Assembly (NCBI RefSeq): GCF_003610735.1
Contig: NZ_RAQM01000011.1
Span: 1-64,000 of the forward strand
DNA length: 64,000 bases
From: Tenacibaculum lutimaris
GTDB taxonomy: Bacteria > Bacteroidota > Bacteroidia > Flavobacteriales > Flavobacteriaceae
Reading direction: 5' to 3'
A model generated the notes under the pieces. It made no database searches and was not told the DNA's origin. It saw nothing but the letters and a program-made list of their open reading frames with translations. Positions 15,500 through 25,342 of the stretch are shown piece after piece (the first letter of the stretch is position 1; every line of letters starts with the position of its first letter). The position numbers were made by a program, and so were the translations under genes.

Positions 15500-17068
15500 A
15501 TGGGTAAGAAAATCTTTATTCTCATTGTTGTTTTAATGAGTATTTCTTTAATAGGAATTATCTCTATTCAAGTGTATTGGATAAAAGATGCTATAAAGAA
15601 CAAACAACAGCAATTTAAAAATAATGTAACAATTGCTTTAGCTCGTACCTCTGAAAATATTAAAGAGAGAGAATACCAAGAGTTTGAGCAAAATTATAAA
15701 GATTATTTCGATAGTAACAAATTTAGAACTGATGCCGAAATAAAAACATTTCTTTTTCAACAGGTTGATACTGTTAGTAAGAAGAAATTTTCTTTTGGTA
15801 GTACCATTTTAGAAGAAAGCACTAAAATTCCAGGAGAATTTGTTGATAATGATTCTATTATTATCAAACGTTACTCTGGTAAAGAAGACATCTTCTTTTC
15901 TCAGGTAATAAAATCAGAAAACAAAGATTTTAAACCCTATTTAAACGAAAGCCGTTATTCTGTTTTTAGAAACTATCCTAATTGGAATGATAAAGAGATA
16001 GCTTATGCTTTTCGTCAAAGTAAAAATATTTTTATTCCTATTCATCAACGAATAAGTAATAAAGAGTTAAGCAACAGATTAAAAGAGGAGTTCGCTAAAA
16101 TGAACATTACTCAAGATTTTAAGTATGTTGTTTATGAAGATGGATTAGCAACACAATTAAGATCAGGATATTTTAACATACAACCAGAAGATATTAATTA
16201 TCCTCTGTTAGAAGATGAAGAAGGAAATAGTAAATATAAATTATACGTAAAGTTTCCTGACAAGCGAAAAAACTTGTTATCAGGAATGATAAAGGTATTA
16301 ATACTATCTCTATTTTTTATAGGTATAATTATTGCAGCTTTTTCAACATCGTTATACCAATTAATACGTCAAAAGAAGATTTCTGAAATAAAAACAGATT
16401 TCATCAACAATATGACACACGAGTTTAAAACACCTATTGCAACCATCAATCTTGCTTTAGATGCTATTAAAAACCCAAAAATCATATCTGACGAAGAAAA
16501 AGTAAAACGATACGTGCAAATGATTCGCGATGAAAACAAACGTATGCACGGGCAAGTTGAAAATGTATTACGAATTTCAAGACTTGAAAAAAACCAACTT
16601 GAAATTAACAAAGACGCAGTTGACATGCATGATATTATTGAAGAAGCTATTGAGCACATTCAATTATTGATTGATGATAAAAAAGGAAGTGTTTCTACAC
16701 ATTTTCAAGCTATTTCAACAGAGGTTTTAGGAAACCAATTCCACTTAACCAATGTTATTGTCAACATGTTAGAAAACGCTATAAAATACTCAGAAAACGC
16801 ACCAAAAATTGATGTGTTTACTGAGAGTACAAATAAATACTTTATCATTAAAATAAAAGATGAGGGTATTGGAATGAGCAAAAATGCTCAAAAATACGTG
16901 TTTGATAAATTTTATAGAGAACACAAAGGAAACATACACAACGTAAAAGGTCATGGTTTGGGGCTAGCCTATGTAAAAGAAATCATAGACAGCCACCAAG
17001 GTACCGTTCACGTTGAGAGTGAAAAAGGCAAAGGAAGCACGTTTACAGTTAAATTACCATTAATATAA
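15500..17068 (+). CDS. Sensor histidine kinase (RprX-like)
   Basis: The 522-residue protein has a membrane segment at about residues 5-25, a sensory region of about 230 residues outside the cytoplasm, a second membrane segment at about 260-282, and then HisKA and HATPase_c domains. The phosphorylated His is in NNMTHEFKTPIA (about 304-315). N-box MLENAIKYSEN, G1 DEGIGMS and G2 GHGLGLAYVKEI are complete. The companion response regulator starts 11 nt downstream. The pair resembles Bacteroides RprX/RprY. The signal is unknown; the sensor region shows no named domain. Confidence 0.88.
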   Translation: MGKKIFILIVVLMSISLIGIISIQVYWIKDAIKNKQQQFKNNVTIALARTSENIKEREYQEFEQNYKDYFDSNKFRTDAEIKTFLFQQVDTVSKKKFSFGSTILEESTKIPGEFVDNDSIIIKRYSGKEDIFFSQVIKSENKDFKPYLNESRYSVFRNYPNWNDKEIAYAFRQSKNIFIPIHQRISNKELSNRLKEEFAKMNITQDFKYVVYEDGLATQLRSGYFNIQPEDINYPLLEDEEGNSKYKLYVKFPDKRKNLLSGMIKVLILSLFFIGIIIAAFSTSLYQLIRQKKISEIKTDFINNMTHEFKTPIATINLALDAIKNPKIISDEEKVKRYVQMIRDENKRMHGQVENVLRISRLEKNQLEINKDAVDMHDIIEEAIEHIQLLIDDKKGSVSTHFQAISTEVLGNQFHLTNVIVNMLENAIKYSENAPKIDVFTESTNKYFIIKIKDEGIGMSKNAQKYVFDKFYREHKGNIHNVKGHGLGLAYVKEIIDSHQGTVHVESEKGKGSTFTVKLPLI

Positions 17069-17079
17069 AAGATTAAGGA

Positions 17080-17778
17080 ATGGGGAGTAAAAAAATATTA
17101 TTAGTAGAAGACGATCCAAATTTTGGAACAGTTCTTAAAGATTATTTAGCGCTTAACGATTATAATGTTACACATGCTAAAGATGGAATCGATGGTTTAA
17201 TCATGTTTAAAAATGCAGAATACGATTTGTGTATTTTAGATGTTATGATGCCTCGTAAAGATGGTTTTTCTTTAGCTGAAGACATTCGTGCTACAAACAA
17301 AGAAATTCCAATTATATTTTTAACTGCTAAAACATTAAAAGAAGATGTTTTAAAAGGATACCAAGTTGGAGCTGATGATTATTTAAATAAACCTTTCGAT
17401 TCAGAAGTTTTATTACACAAAATCAAAGCTATTTTACAACGTAAAGAAACTGAAAAAACAAATGATAGTGATGAGTTCGAATTCAAAATTGGCGGATTTG
17501 ACTTTAACTCTAAGTTACGTCACTTATCTTACAAAGGTGGAGAACCTCAAAAATTATCACCTAAAGAGAGTAAATTATTACGCATGTTAGCCATTCATAA
17601 AAATGACTTAATGCCACGTGAATTAGCGTTGACAAAAATTTGGCGAGATGATAACTATTTTACTTCTCGTAGTATGGATGTATACATTGCAAAACTTCGT
17701 AAGTATTTGAAGAATGATGAAAATGTAGAAATTTTAAATATACATGGTGAAGGATTTAGATTGATTGACAACAAATAA
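17080..17778 (+). CDS. OmpR-family response regulator (RprY-like)
   Basis: The 232-residue protein has a receiver domain (acidic pair VEDD about residues 9-12, phospho-acceptor Asp in CILDVMMP about 53-60, Thr in FLTAKT, Lys in NKPFD) and a C-terminal winged-helix DNA-binding domain (LSPKESKLLRML, then SRSMDVYIAKLRKYL and INIHGEGF-like NIHGEGFRL). It is the partner of the kinase 11 nt upstream. It is similar to Bacteroides RprY. Regulated genes cannot be told. A 13-bp hairpin terminator follows at 17797. Confidence 0.9.
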   Translation: MGSKKILLVEDDPNFGTVLKDYLALNDYNVTHAKDGIDGLIMFKNAEYDLCILDVMMPRKDGFSLAEDIRATNKEIPIIFLTAKTLKEDVLKGYQVGADDYLNKPFDSEVLLHKIKAILQRKETEKTNDSDEFEFKIGGFDFNSKLRHLSYKGGEPQKLSPKESKLLRMLAIHKNDLMPRELALTKIWRDDNYFTSRSMDVYIAKLRKYLKNDENVEILNIHGEGFRLIDNK

Positions 17779-17796
17779 TATCATTTTAAATAAATA

Positions 17797-17827
17797 AAAA
17801 AAGCTTAGGATTTACCTAAGCTTTTTT
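17797..17827. terminator. Bidirectional intrinsic terminator
   Basis: AAAAAAGCTTAGG (to 17809) pairs perfectly with CCTAAGCTTTTTT (from 17815), loop ATTTA. It separates the response regulator gene from the convergent lipoprotein gene. Confidence 0.9.
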
Positions 17828-17849
17828 CTTATCTAATCTATTTATTTTT

Positions 17850-18383
17850 CTATCTAGGCTCTAATGATTCTTCAATAGTACTGTACTTTCCTTTATAACT
17901 TCCTGTCGCTACACTACCGTTAATTCTTTTCACTTTAAAGTCTAATGAAATGTTAGTTTCATTAATTGAATTTATAGTTAAAGTAACTTCATCTCCAGTT
18001 TCATACTCCATTAACAATTGCTCATTATTGTATTCTCCTAAAAATTCTCCATTAGTCATAAACTCATACCATAAACTGTTTGTTGTATAAGTTTTTGAAG
18101 TTAAACTTTCATCACGAACAGCAATTGAAAAGAAATCTACCTCAGTTAAAGCTACACCTGAGTTTCGAGCAGCTTCTATATCTTGTTCAGTAATATTCAT
18201 TAAATGTAAAAATACAGAAGGTGTATCTCCTTTAATAAATTTTTCTACCATAATTGATTCAATCGGATAATTTTTTCCTTCAATTATAAATTGATTTGGT
18301 GTTTCTTGAACATCATCAGATGAACAACTTACATAAAAAACAGTTGTTAAGATAATTGCTAATAAGTAGTTTATTTTTTTCAT
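17850..18383 (-). CDS. Small lipoprotein, unknown function
   Basis: The 177-residue protein has a lipoprotein signal peptide (KKINYLLAIILTTVFYVSC) and lipobox Cys at about residue 20, followed by SSDD, a typical flavobacterial lipoprotein tether region. The rest is predicted beta-rich (repeated EYETGDEVTLTINSINE, ISLDFKVKRINGSVATGSYKG), compatible with a lipocalin-like or DUF-type fold found in many lineage-specific exported proteins. No family name can be given. The start is the Met at 18383: the longer frame from 18401 overlaps the -7 box at 18403-18410. Confidence 0.65.
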   Translation of the reverse strand: MKKINYLLAIILTTVFYVSCSSDDVQETPNQFIIEGKNYPIESIMVEKFIKGDTPSVFLHLMNITEQDIEAARNSGVALTEVDFFSIAVRDESLTSKTYTTNSLWYEFMTNGEFLGEYNNEQLLMEYETGDEVTLTINSINETNISLDFKVKRINGSVATGSYKGKYSTIEESLEPR

Positions 18384-18402
18384 AATAATATAATTTGACA
18401 TG

Positions 18403-18410
18403 CAAAACTA
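18403..18410 (-). promoter_or_regulatory. -7 box TAGTTTTG of the lipoprotein gene
   Basis: On the minus strand TAGTTTTG (18410-18403) lies 19 nt before the ATG at 18383. No clear -33 element. Confidence 0.45.
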
Positions 18411-18480
18411 CCTTTATTTTAAACCATCTAGTTAAGTTTACTTCTGAACAACCTTTAATTCTTTCTAAAAAGCCATGTTT

Positions 18481-18488
18481 TACTTTTG
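18481..18488 (+). promoter_or_regulatory. -7 box TACTTTTG of the ABC transporter operon
   Basis: TACTTTTG fits TAnnTTTG and lies 45 nt before the ATG at 18534. It is oriented divergently from the lipoprotein promoter at 18403-18410. Confidence 0.45.
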
Positions 18489-18533
18489 AATCATTTTCTG
18501 TTACTTTTTTTATACATTGTAACAATAATTTGA

Positions 18534-19472
18534 ATGAGTCGTCAAATACATATAATCAACAAAAATCAAAAAAGCTTGGAAACAATTTTATCTATACAAA
18601 ACCTCGATAAAAAATACGGAAAAGTTCATGCGGTAAACAACCTCTCTTTTGATATTCAAAAAGGAAATGTTTACGGAATATTAGGTCCTAACGGAAGTGG
18701 AAAATCAACCACTTTAGGTATAATTTTAAATGTAGTTAACAAAACCTCAGGAAATTTTAGCTGGTTTGACGGTAAATTATCTACTCATGAAGCTTTAAAA
18801 AAGGTAGGTGCCATTATTGAACGCCCTAATTTTTATCCTTACATGACAGCTGTTCAAAACTTACAACTTATCTGTAAAATAAAAGGCGTTTCGTATGATA
18901 AAATTGAAGAAAAACTAAAAATTGTAAATCTTTACGAACGTAGAAACAGTAAGTTTAGAACATATTCTTTAGGAATGAAGCAGCGCTTAGCAATTGCTTC
19001 TGCCCTATTAAACGATCCTGAAATATTAATTTTAGACGAACCTACAAACGGATTAGATCCACAAGGAATTCACGAAATCCGTCAAATTATCAAAGAAATT
19101 GCCCAAAATGGTACAACTATTTTACTTGCTTCGCATTTACTAGATGAAGTAGAAAAAGTATGCTCTCATGTGGTGGTTATAAGAAATGGAGTAAAACTAT
19201 ACAGCGGTAGAGTTGATGAAATGACCGCTTCGAATGGATTTTTCGAGCTACAAGCTGATGACCAAAACAAGCTTAAACAACTTTTAGAAAGTCACTCTTC
19301 AATAGGTACTATTAACAGTGAAAATGGAGTTTTAATTGCGAATTTATCTTCTGAATTGTCTGCTTCTGAAATTAATAAATTTCTATTTGACAACGGAATT
19401 TCACTTTCGCATTTAGTAAAACGCAAACCTAGTTTAGAGCAACAATTCTTAGACCTTACCAACAACCAATAA
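18534..19472 (+). CDS. ABC-2 type transporter ATPase
   Basis: The 312-residue ATP-binding protein has Walker A GPNGSGKST, Q-loop around IIERPNFYP, signature YSLGMKQRL, Walker B EILILDEPTNGLDPQG and switch His in ASHLLDEV. The C-terminal 80 residues follow the pattern of DrrA/BcrA-type ATPases with a regulatory extension. The next gene, 10 nt downstream, is its permease. Substrate is unknown. The first 16 residues before ETILSIQNLDKKYG are unusual for the family, so the true start could be slightly internal, but no internal Met is available. Confidence 0.85.
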   Translation: MSRQIHIINKNQKSLETILSIQNLDKKYGKVHAVNNLSFDIQKGNVYGILGPNGSGKSTTLGIILNVVNKTSGNFSWFDGKLSTHEALKKVGAIIERPNFYPYMTAVQNLQLICKIKGVSYDKIEEKLKIVNLYERRNSKFRTYSLGMKQRLAIASALLNDPEILILDEPTNGLDPQGIHEIRQIIKEIAQNGTTILLASHLLDEVEKVCSHVVVIRNGVKLYSGRVDEMTASNGFFELQADDQNKLKQLLESHSSIGTINSENGVLIANLSSELSASEINKFLFDNGISLSHLVKRKPSLEQQFLDLTNNQ

Positions 19473-19481
19473 ACTTACAAC

Positions 19482-20330
19482 ATGCTACGACTTTTAACTA
19501 TAGAATTACATAAATTAAAATATAACAGAGCTAGTAAAGTTCTTTCAATTATTTATTTCGCCCTATTAACATCTATTGCTTTAATCGCTGCAATAAAATT
19601 TGATATAGGTCCAATTAAATTCCACTTAGCAGAACAAGGTATTTTCAACTTCCCATACATCTGGCATTTTAACACATACATAGCTGCTATTTTTAAATTT
19701 TTCTTACTGTTAGTTATTGTTTCTATGATGGCTAATGAGTACAGCTATAAAACTTTAAAACAAAACTTAATTGATGGTTTAAGCAAAAAAGAATTTATTC
19801 TTTCTAAGTTTTACACTGTTATTGCTTTCGCTTTTGTTTCTACACTTTTTGTATTTATTGTTTCATTGATTCTTGGCGCTGTTTATTCAGATTTTAATGA
19901 AATTTCTATTATTTTTTCAGATTTAGATTACCTATTTGCTTTTTTCATAAAACTATTAGGTTTTTTCTCTTTTGGTTTATTCTTAGGTATATTAATTAAA
20001 CGATCAGCTTTTGCAGTAGCAGCCATGATTGTTTGGCTAATCGTTGAAAGTTTAATTAAAGGATACTTGTATTGGACTTTTAGAAATATAAAAACAGGAA
20101 CTGATGAAGCGGTAAACGGTATCATGCAATTTTTCCCTTTAGAATCAATGGCTAATTTAATTAAAGAACCTTTTACTAGGTTAGGAGCGGTAAAATCGGT
20201 TGCTAGTCAAATAGGAGAAAACTTTACCAAAGACTACTCTGTTAGCTTATTCAACATAACAATTGTATTAATTTGGACAGCTATTTTTATTTATTCATCA
20301 TATGCCTTGTTAAAAAAACGAGATTTATAG
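19482..20330 (+). CDS. ABC-2 type transporter permease
   Basis: The 282-residue protein has six predicted membrane segments with the N-terminal amphipathic start LRLLTIELHKLKYNRASK and a large first outer loop, typical of ABC-2 permeases of the DrrB/YhfP type (ABC2_membrane_4). It is 10 nt downstream of the ATPase and has no other partner, so the two are taken as one exporter. Substrate unknown. Confidence 0.8.
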   Translation: MLRLLTIELHKLKYNRASKVLSIIYFALLTSIALIAAIKFDIGPIKFHLAEQGIFNFPYIWHFNTYIAAIFKFFLLLVIVSMMANEYSYKTLKQNLIDGLSKKEFILSKFYTVIAFAFVSTLFVFIVSLILGAVYSDFNEISIIFSDLDYLFAFFIKLLGFFSFGLFLGILIKRSAFAVAAMIVWLIVESLIKGYLYWTFRNIKTGTDEAVNGIMQFFPLESMANLIKEPFTRLGAVKSVASQIGENFTKDYSVSLFNITIVLIWTAIFIYSSYALLKKRDL

Positions 20331-20378
20331 AGGGTTTTATGTAATTTAGTTGTTTTATCTATACTAAAATCTATTTAA

Positions 20379-23234
20379 ATGGTAAAACAACTACTTTTTA
20401 TCTTTCTTTGTATAACCTCACTTTCTATTTATAGTCAAAAAGAAGCCAATGTTTGGTATTTCGGAAACAATGCTGGTATTGATTTTAATGGAACTCCAAT
20501 CGCCTTGACAGATGGCTCTTTAAATACCGAAGAAGGTTGTTCTACTATTTCAGATGAAGATGGGAATCTTTTATTTTATTCTGATGGAATTAAAGTATGG
20601 ACAAAGAACCATGAATTAATGAGGTACTCTAATGGTCAGCTTGCTAATAATTTACAAGGAAACCCATCAAGTTCTCAATCTGGTTTAATTGTACCTGCAC
20701 CAGAGAATAAAAATATCTACTACATCTTCACAGTAGGAACCGATTATATTCCTAATAATTCAGGATACCCTAGAAATCCTGGTTTTAATTTTTACACCGT
20801 TGATGTAACAAAAGGAAATGGAGGAGAAATTATAGCAGGTCCTATTAACCTTTCTAATAACAGAGATAGAGAGTGGTCTGAAAAAGTTACCGCTGTTCAA
20901 GGAAAAGACTGTACTGAAATTTGGGTTTTATCTATCGTTGAAAATTCTTTTTATGCCTATAAAGTTGATAAAAATGGAGTAGATTATTTAAATCCCATAA
21001 TTTCTAGATCTTCTTATACACCTGATGATAAAAGAGGGTACATAAAAGTTTCCCCTGATGGCTCAAAAATAGCTTTAGCTGATTTTACAGCAGGACAAGG
21101 TATAGGAAGTGGCCGACTAGTATTATATGATTTTGATAATATTACAGGTAGAATTACTTCTTCAGGTGATCTATTAACTACTCCTTCTATCGATGGTGTA
21201 CCTTATGGTGTTGAATTTTCTCCACAGTCAACTAAACTCTATGCTTCTTTATTTATTCCTCCTTTTACCTTTAATATTCTTCAATTCGACTTACTTGATA
21301 GAGATGTAGCGCTAACAAAAGCTCAAATATGGAGAGGATCTGGATATAGAGGTGCTTTACAATTAGCTTCTGATGGAAAAATATATAGTTCCATTCCTGA
21401 TAAGTCATATTTAGGTGCTATTGAAAATCCGGATGAAAATGCTAATAATGTAGTATATAAACCTGTTGCAATTAATTTAGGTAGAGGAACAACCACACAA
21501 GGGTTACCTCCATTTATACAATCTTTTTTTGCTCCTATTAAGTTACTCAACGCTAACTCTAATGTAGTGTTAAGTAACACAAATCAAGTATTTTGTATAG
21601 GAGACAGCTACGAAATAGTTCCTGAAATTAATAATCCTAACGATATTTACACATGGTCAAAGGACGGGATAGTAATAGCGAACACAAGAACACTAACTGT
21701 AGATAACACTAATTTTGGAAGCGGTTTATACGAAGTTAAAATAGAGTCTAATTCGTATTGCAAAAAAACATATACAGGTAAAGTTCAAGTTACATTCGAA
21801 CCTAAACCCCTAATCAATACAATTCCACCTTATATCCAATGTGATTTTGATAATAATCATCATGACGGATACACAGCCTTTAACCTTGAACTTTTAGAAG
21901 CTTCTTTAGTTGACAACTCTTCTAATGTTTCAATAGATTTTTTTGAAACTTCAGATATTAACTTCTCAAGACCTTTAAATAAGAGTAATTACATCAATTC
22001 GGTAGCCACTTATCACTCATTAACTATTAAAGTAACTAACAATACTACTAAGTGTTATCAAACTCAAATTATCGAATTACAAGTAAACCCAACAGGATTA
22101 GACATTTATTCTGATGAACATATTAGTGAATTAGACCAAAACGCATCAAACCCTGATGCCAAATTTAGTATCGGTACAGGTAATGGCTTTTTTGATTTCT
22201 CAATCAAAACTCAAAAAATAATTAATAATTCTGGAGGTTCATTATCTGAAGTTACTCACGATTTTCAATATTACAGAACTACAGAAGATGCAACCTTACA
22301 AATAAACCAAATTCTTCCTCCTTATGAAGATGATTTATTTACTAATAATTCTAATGTCTATGTAAGGATTTCTAACAAAGGGGCAACATCTTGCGAAACT
22401 GTTGGTAATTTTAAAATACTTATAGAAAAACTACCTATTCCACAAGGAAACCTTAATGGGGAAATTTTATGTGTAGATAACCCTAGATTAAGTCCTCAAC
22501 CTCATACTATAGCTTTAAATGCTGATACTGGTATTATCTCAGATTCTTATAAATGGTACTTTAACGGTCAATTAATTCCTAATAAAACGTCAGCTGTATA
22601 CAACGCAAATTCAGCTGGTGAGTATAGAGTTGAAGCATATAGGGTACACCCTGATATTACTACTCCTCTAATGGGATATAATACATTTTTTGTTAAAGAA
22701 TCTAACCAAGCGTTGATTGTAAATATTAAATCAGTAGACGATCAAGATAATCCAGACAGTAATAAGATTGAAATTACTGTTGATGGATTAGGAGACTATG
22801 AATACGCTTTAAATAGTACAAATGTCAGTGATTTTAGTAAGGGTAATGAGAACCTTACATACACTTTTACTAATATTCCTCCTGGACTAAACTCAATTTC
22901 TATTAGAGACAGAAATGGATGTGGAGTTACTACATCTAACAAAATTTCAACTATTTATTTTCAACGTCATTTTACCCCTAATGGAGATGGATATTTTGAC
23001 ACTTGGAAAGTATTAGGAGTTGATAATGACTATTACGATATTGTTAAAGTCCAAATTTTTAATCGTTTTGGAAAATTGGTTAGCGAAATCACTGATAAAA
23101 ATCATCCTGGTTGGGACGGTGTATACAATGGCACTACCCTACCTACTAATGATTATTGGTACAATGCAGAATTGATAGATAAAAGTGGAAAAACTCGAAA
23201 AAAAACAGGACATTTTTCATTGATTAGAAAGTAA
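20379..23234 (+). CDS. Large T9SS type B cargo protein (gliding-motility-associated C-terminal domain)
   Basis: The 951-residue protein has a signal peptide (residues 1-19, ending IYSQ), an N-terminal propeller-like region with repeated motifs such as VWYFGNNAGIDF and LLFYSDGIKVW, an Ig-like region around residues 395-470, and a CHU_C type-IX-secretion C-terminal domain (about 865-951: RHFTPNGDGYFDTW, NRFGKLV, GWDGVYNG, closing KKTGHFSLIRK). That domain directs export through the outer membrane by the type IX secretion system. The extracellular function is not known. It starts 48 nt after the permease gene and may be a separate unit. Confidence 0.88.
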   Translation: MVKQLLFIFLCITSLSIYSQKEANVWYFGNNAGIDFNGTPIALTDGSLNTEEGCSTISDEDGNLLFYSDGIKVWTKNHELMRYSNGQLANNLQGNPSSSQSGLIVPAPENKNIYYIFTVGTDYIPNNSGYPRNPGFNFYTVDVTKGNGGEIIAGPINLSNNRDREWSEKVTAVQGKDCTEIWVLSIVENSFYAYKVDKNGVDYLNPIISRSSYTPDDKRGYIKVSPDGSKIALADFTAGQGIGSGRLVLYDFDNITGRITSSGDLLTTPSIDGVPYGVEFSPQSTKLYASLFIPPFTFNILQFDLLDRDVALTKAQIWRGSGYRGALQLASDGKIYSSIPDKSYLGAIENPDENANNVVYKPVAINLGRGTTTQGLPPFIQSFFAPIKLLNANSNVVLSNTNQVFCIGDSYEIVPEINNPNDIYTWSKDGIVIANTRTLTVDNTNFGSGLYEVKIESNSYCKKTYTGKVQVTFEPKPLINTIPPYIQCDFDNNHHDGYTAFNLELLEASLVDNSSNVSIDFFETSDINFSRPLNKSNYINSVATYHSLTIKVTNNTTKCYQTQIIELQVNPTGLDIYSDEHISELDQNASNPDAKFSIGTGNGFFDFSIKTQKIINNSGGSLSEVTHDFQYYRTTEDATLQINQILPPYEDDLFTNNSNVYVRISNKGATSCETVGNFKILIEKLPIPQGNLNGEILCVDNPRLSPQPHTIALNADTGIISDSYKWYFNGQLIPNKTSAVYNANSAGEYRVEAYRVHPDITTPLMGYNTFFVKESNQALIVNIKSVDDQDNPDSNKIEITVDGLGDYEYALNSTNVSDFSKGNENLTYTFTNIPPGLNSISIRDRNGCGVTTSNKISTIYFQRHFTPNGDGYFDTWKVLGVDNDYYDIVKVQIFNRFGKLVSEITDKNHPGWDGVYNGTTLPTNDYWYNAELIDKSGKTRKKTGHFSLIRK

Positions 23235-23288
23235 AAGCTCCTAAATAAATTAGAATAAATACGGATGGTTTTTCACACAAACTATCCG

Positions 23289-23296
23289 TATTTTTG
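23289..23296 (+). promoter_or_regulatory. -7 box TATTTTTG of uvrB
   Basis: TATTTTTG matches TAnnTTTG and ends 4 nt before the uvrB ATG at 23301. As the N-terminus there aligns with other UvrB proteins, the mRNA is probably leaderless. Confidence 0.6.
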
Positions 23297-23300
23297 TTGA

Positions 23301-25289
23301 ATGAACTTTGAATTACACTCAGAATTTAAACCTACAGGAGATCAACCACAGGCGATTAAACAATTAGCTAACGGAATTTTAGCCGACGAAAGATATCAAA
23401 CACTTTTAGGTGTTACGGGGTCTGGTAAAACTTTTTCAGTAGCCAATGTTGTTGCTGAAGTCAATCGTCCAACATTAGTATTGGCTCATAACAAAACCTT
23501 AGCTGCCCAATTGTATTCTGAGTTCAAGCAGTTCTTTCCAAACAATGCTGTAGAGTATTTCGTTTCATATTATGATTACTACCAACCAGAAGCTTATATT
23601 CCTGTAACAGGAACCTATATTGAAAAAGACTTATCTATCAATGATGAAATAGAACGCTTACGAATTAGCACCTCTTCTTCCCTACTTTCAGGGCGTCGAG
23701 ATGTGTTAGTAGTAGCCTCGGTATCTTGTTTGTATGGTATTGGAAATCCGACTGAATTCAAAAAGAATGTCATCACTATTGAAGTTCATCAACAAATTTC
23801 TCGTACCAAATTTTTACATAGGTTAGTAACAAGTTTATATGCACGTACTGAAGTTGAAGTAAAAAGTGGAACGTTTAAAGTAAAAGGTGATGTGGTTACT
23901 ATTTATCCTTCCTATGGTGAAAACGGTTATCGAGTTCACTTTTTTGGAGATGAAATAGAAGAAATTGAAACCTTCGATATTGAAACCAACGAAGTTCTTA
24001 CGCGATTAGACAAGCTGAATATTTATCCAGCTAACTTATTTGTAACCTCACCTGACATACTACAAAACGCCATTCATCAAATTCAGGAGGATATGGTAAA
24101 ACAGGTAGATTATTTTAAAGAAATAGGAAAACATTTAGAAGCAAAACGTTTACAAGAGCGTACCGAATTCGACTTAGAAATGATTCGTGAGTTAGGTTAT
24201 TGCTCTGGAATCGAAAATTATTCTCGTTACTTAGACGGAAGAGAAGCGGGTACCCGACCTTTCTGCTTGTTAGATTATTTTCCTGATGACTACTTGATGG
24301 TGATTGATGAAAGTCATGTTACCGTACCCCAAGTACACGCGATGTACGGTGGTGATAGAAGTCGTAAAGAAAACTTAGTAGAATACGGATTCCGACTACC
24401 TGCTGCAATGGATAACCGTCCATTAAAGTTTGAAGAGTTCGAAGCTTTACAAAACCAAGTAATCTACGTTTCTGCAACACCAGCAGATTATGAATTACAA
24501 AAAACCGAAGGTTTATTTGTAGAACAAGTTATTCGACCAACAGGACTGTTAGATCCTGAAATTGAAATCCGTCCGAGTTTAAATCAAATTGATGATTTAA
24601 TTGAAGAAATTCAGATTCGTGTAGAAAAAGATGAGCGTACTTTGGTAACTACCTTAACCAAGCGTATGGCTGAGGAATTAGCTAAATACTTAACTAGAAT
24701 TCAAGTACGTTGCCGTTATATACACTCTGATGTAGACACCTTAGAACGTGTAGAAATTATGCAAGATCTACGTAAAGGTTTATTTGATGTGTTAATTGGA
24801 GTAAATCTACTTCGTGAAGGATTAGACTTACCAGAAGTTTCCTTAGTTGCTATTTTAGATGCTGATAAAGAAGGTTTTTTACGTTCACACCGTTCGTTAA
24901 CACAAACTGTGGGGCGTGCTGCTCGTAACGTAAACGGAAAAGCGATTATGTATGCGGATAAAATTACCAACAGTATGCAACTCACTATTGACGAGACCAA
25001 TCGTAGACGTGAAAAACAAATCAATTACAATACAGCTCATGGGATCACTCCAAAGCAAATCAATAAAAAGATTGACAACACGCTATCTAAAAATGCTATT
25101 ACCTCATATCATTATGATAATGTGGCACAAAAAGCTGCTGAACAAGAATTAGAATACCTACCTAAACAAGAAATAGAAAAACGTATTCGTACCAAACGCA
25201 AGCAAATGGAAGAAGCTGCTAAAGCACTAGACTTTTTAGTAGCAGCACAACTCCGTGATGAGATTGAGGTTTTGAAAGAAAATTTGTAA
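23301..25289 (+). CDS. uvrB: Excinuclease ABC subunit B
   Basis: The 662-residue UvrB is the damage-verification helicase of nucleotide excision repair. All landmarks are present: NFELHSEFKPTGDQPQAI opening, Walker A GVTGSGKTF (about residues 39-47), the beta-hairpin region YDYYQPEAYIP, DESH box (about 337-340), helicase motifs LREGLDLPEVS and TVGRAARN, and a C-terminal UVR domain (about 625-660) that binds UvrC. Length is typical. The start fits the family exactly. Downstream is a short spacer and a convergent unknown gene. Confidence 0.96.
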   Translation: MNFELHSEFKPTGDQPQAIKQLANGILADERYQTLLGVTGSGKTFSVANVVAEVNRPTLVLAHNKTLAAQLYSEFKQFFPNNAVEYFVSYYDYYQPEAYIPVTGTYIEKDLSINDEIERLRISTSSSLLSGRRDVLVVASVSCLYGIGNPTEFKKNVITIEVHQQISRTKFLHRLVTSLYARTEVEVKSGTFKVKGDVVTIYPSYGENGYRVHFFGDEIEEIETFDIETNEVLTRLDKLNIYPANLFVTSPDILQNAIHQIQEDMVKQVDYFKEIGKHLEAKRLQERTEFDLEMIRELGYCSGIENYSRYLDGREAGTRPFCLLDYFPDDYLMVIDESHVTVPQVHAMYGGDRSRKENLVEYGFRLPAAMDNRPLKFEEFEALQNQVIYVSATPADYELQKTEGLFVEQVIRPTGLLDPEIEIRPSLNQIDDLIEEIQIRVEKDERTLVTTLTKRMAEELAKYLTRIQVRCRYIHSDVDTLERVEIMQDLRKGLFDVLIGVNLLREGLDLPEVSLVAILDADKEGFLRSHRSLTQTVGRAARNVNGKAIMYADKITNSMQLTIDETNRRREKQINYNTAHGITPKQINKKIDNTLSKNAITSYHYDNVAQKAAEQELEYLPKQEIEKRIRTKRKQMEEAAKALDFLVAAQLRDEIEVLKENL

Positions 25290-25342
25290 GTGAACTTAGA
25301 TAAATTCTAACCCAAAAAAACAGATTTGATTCTAAATAAAAA

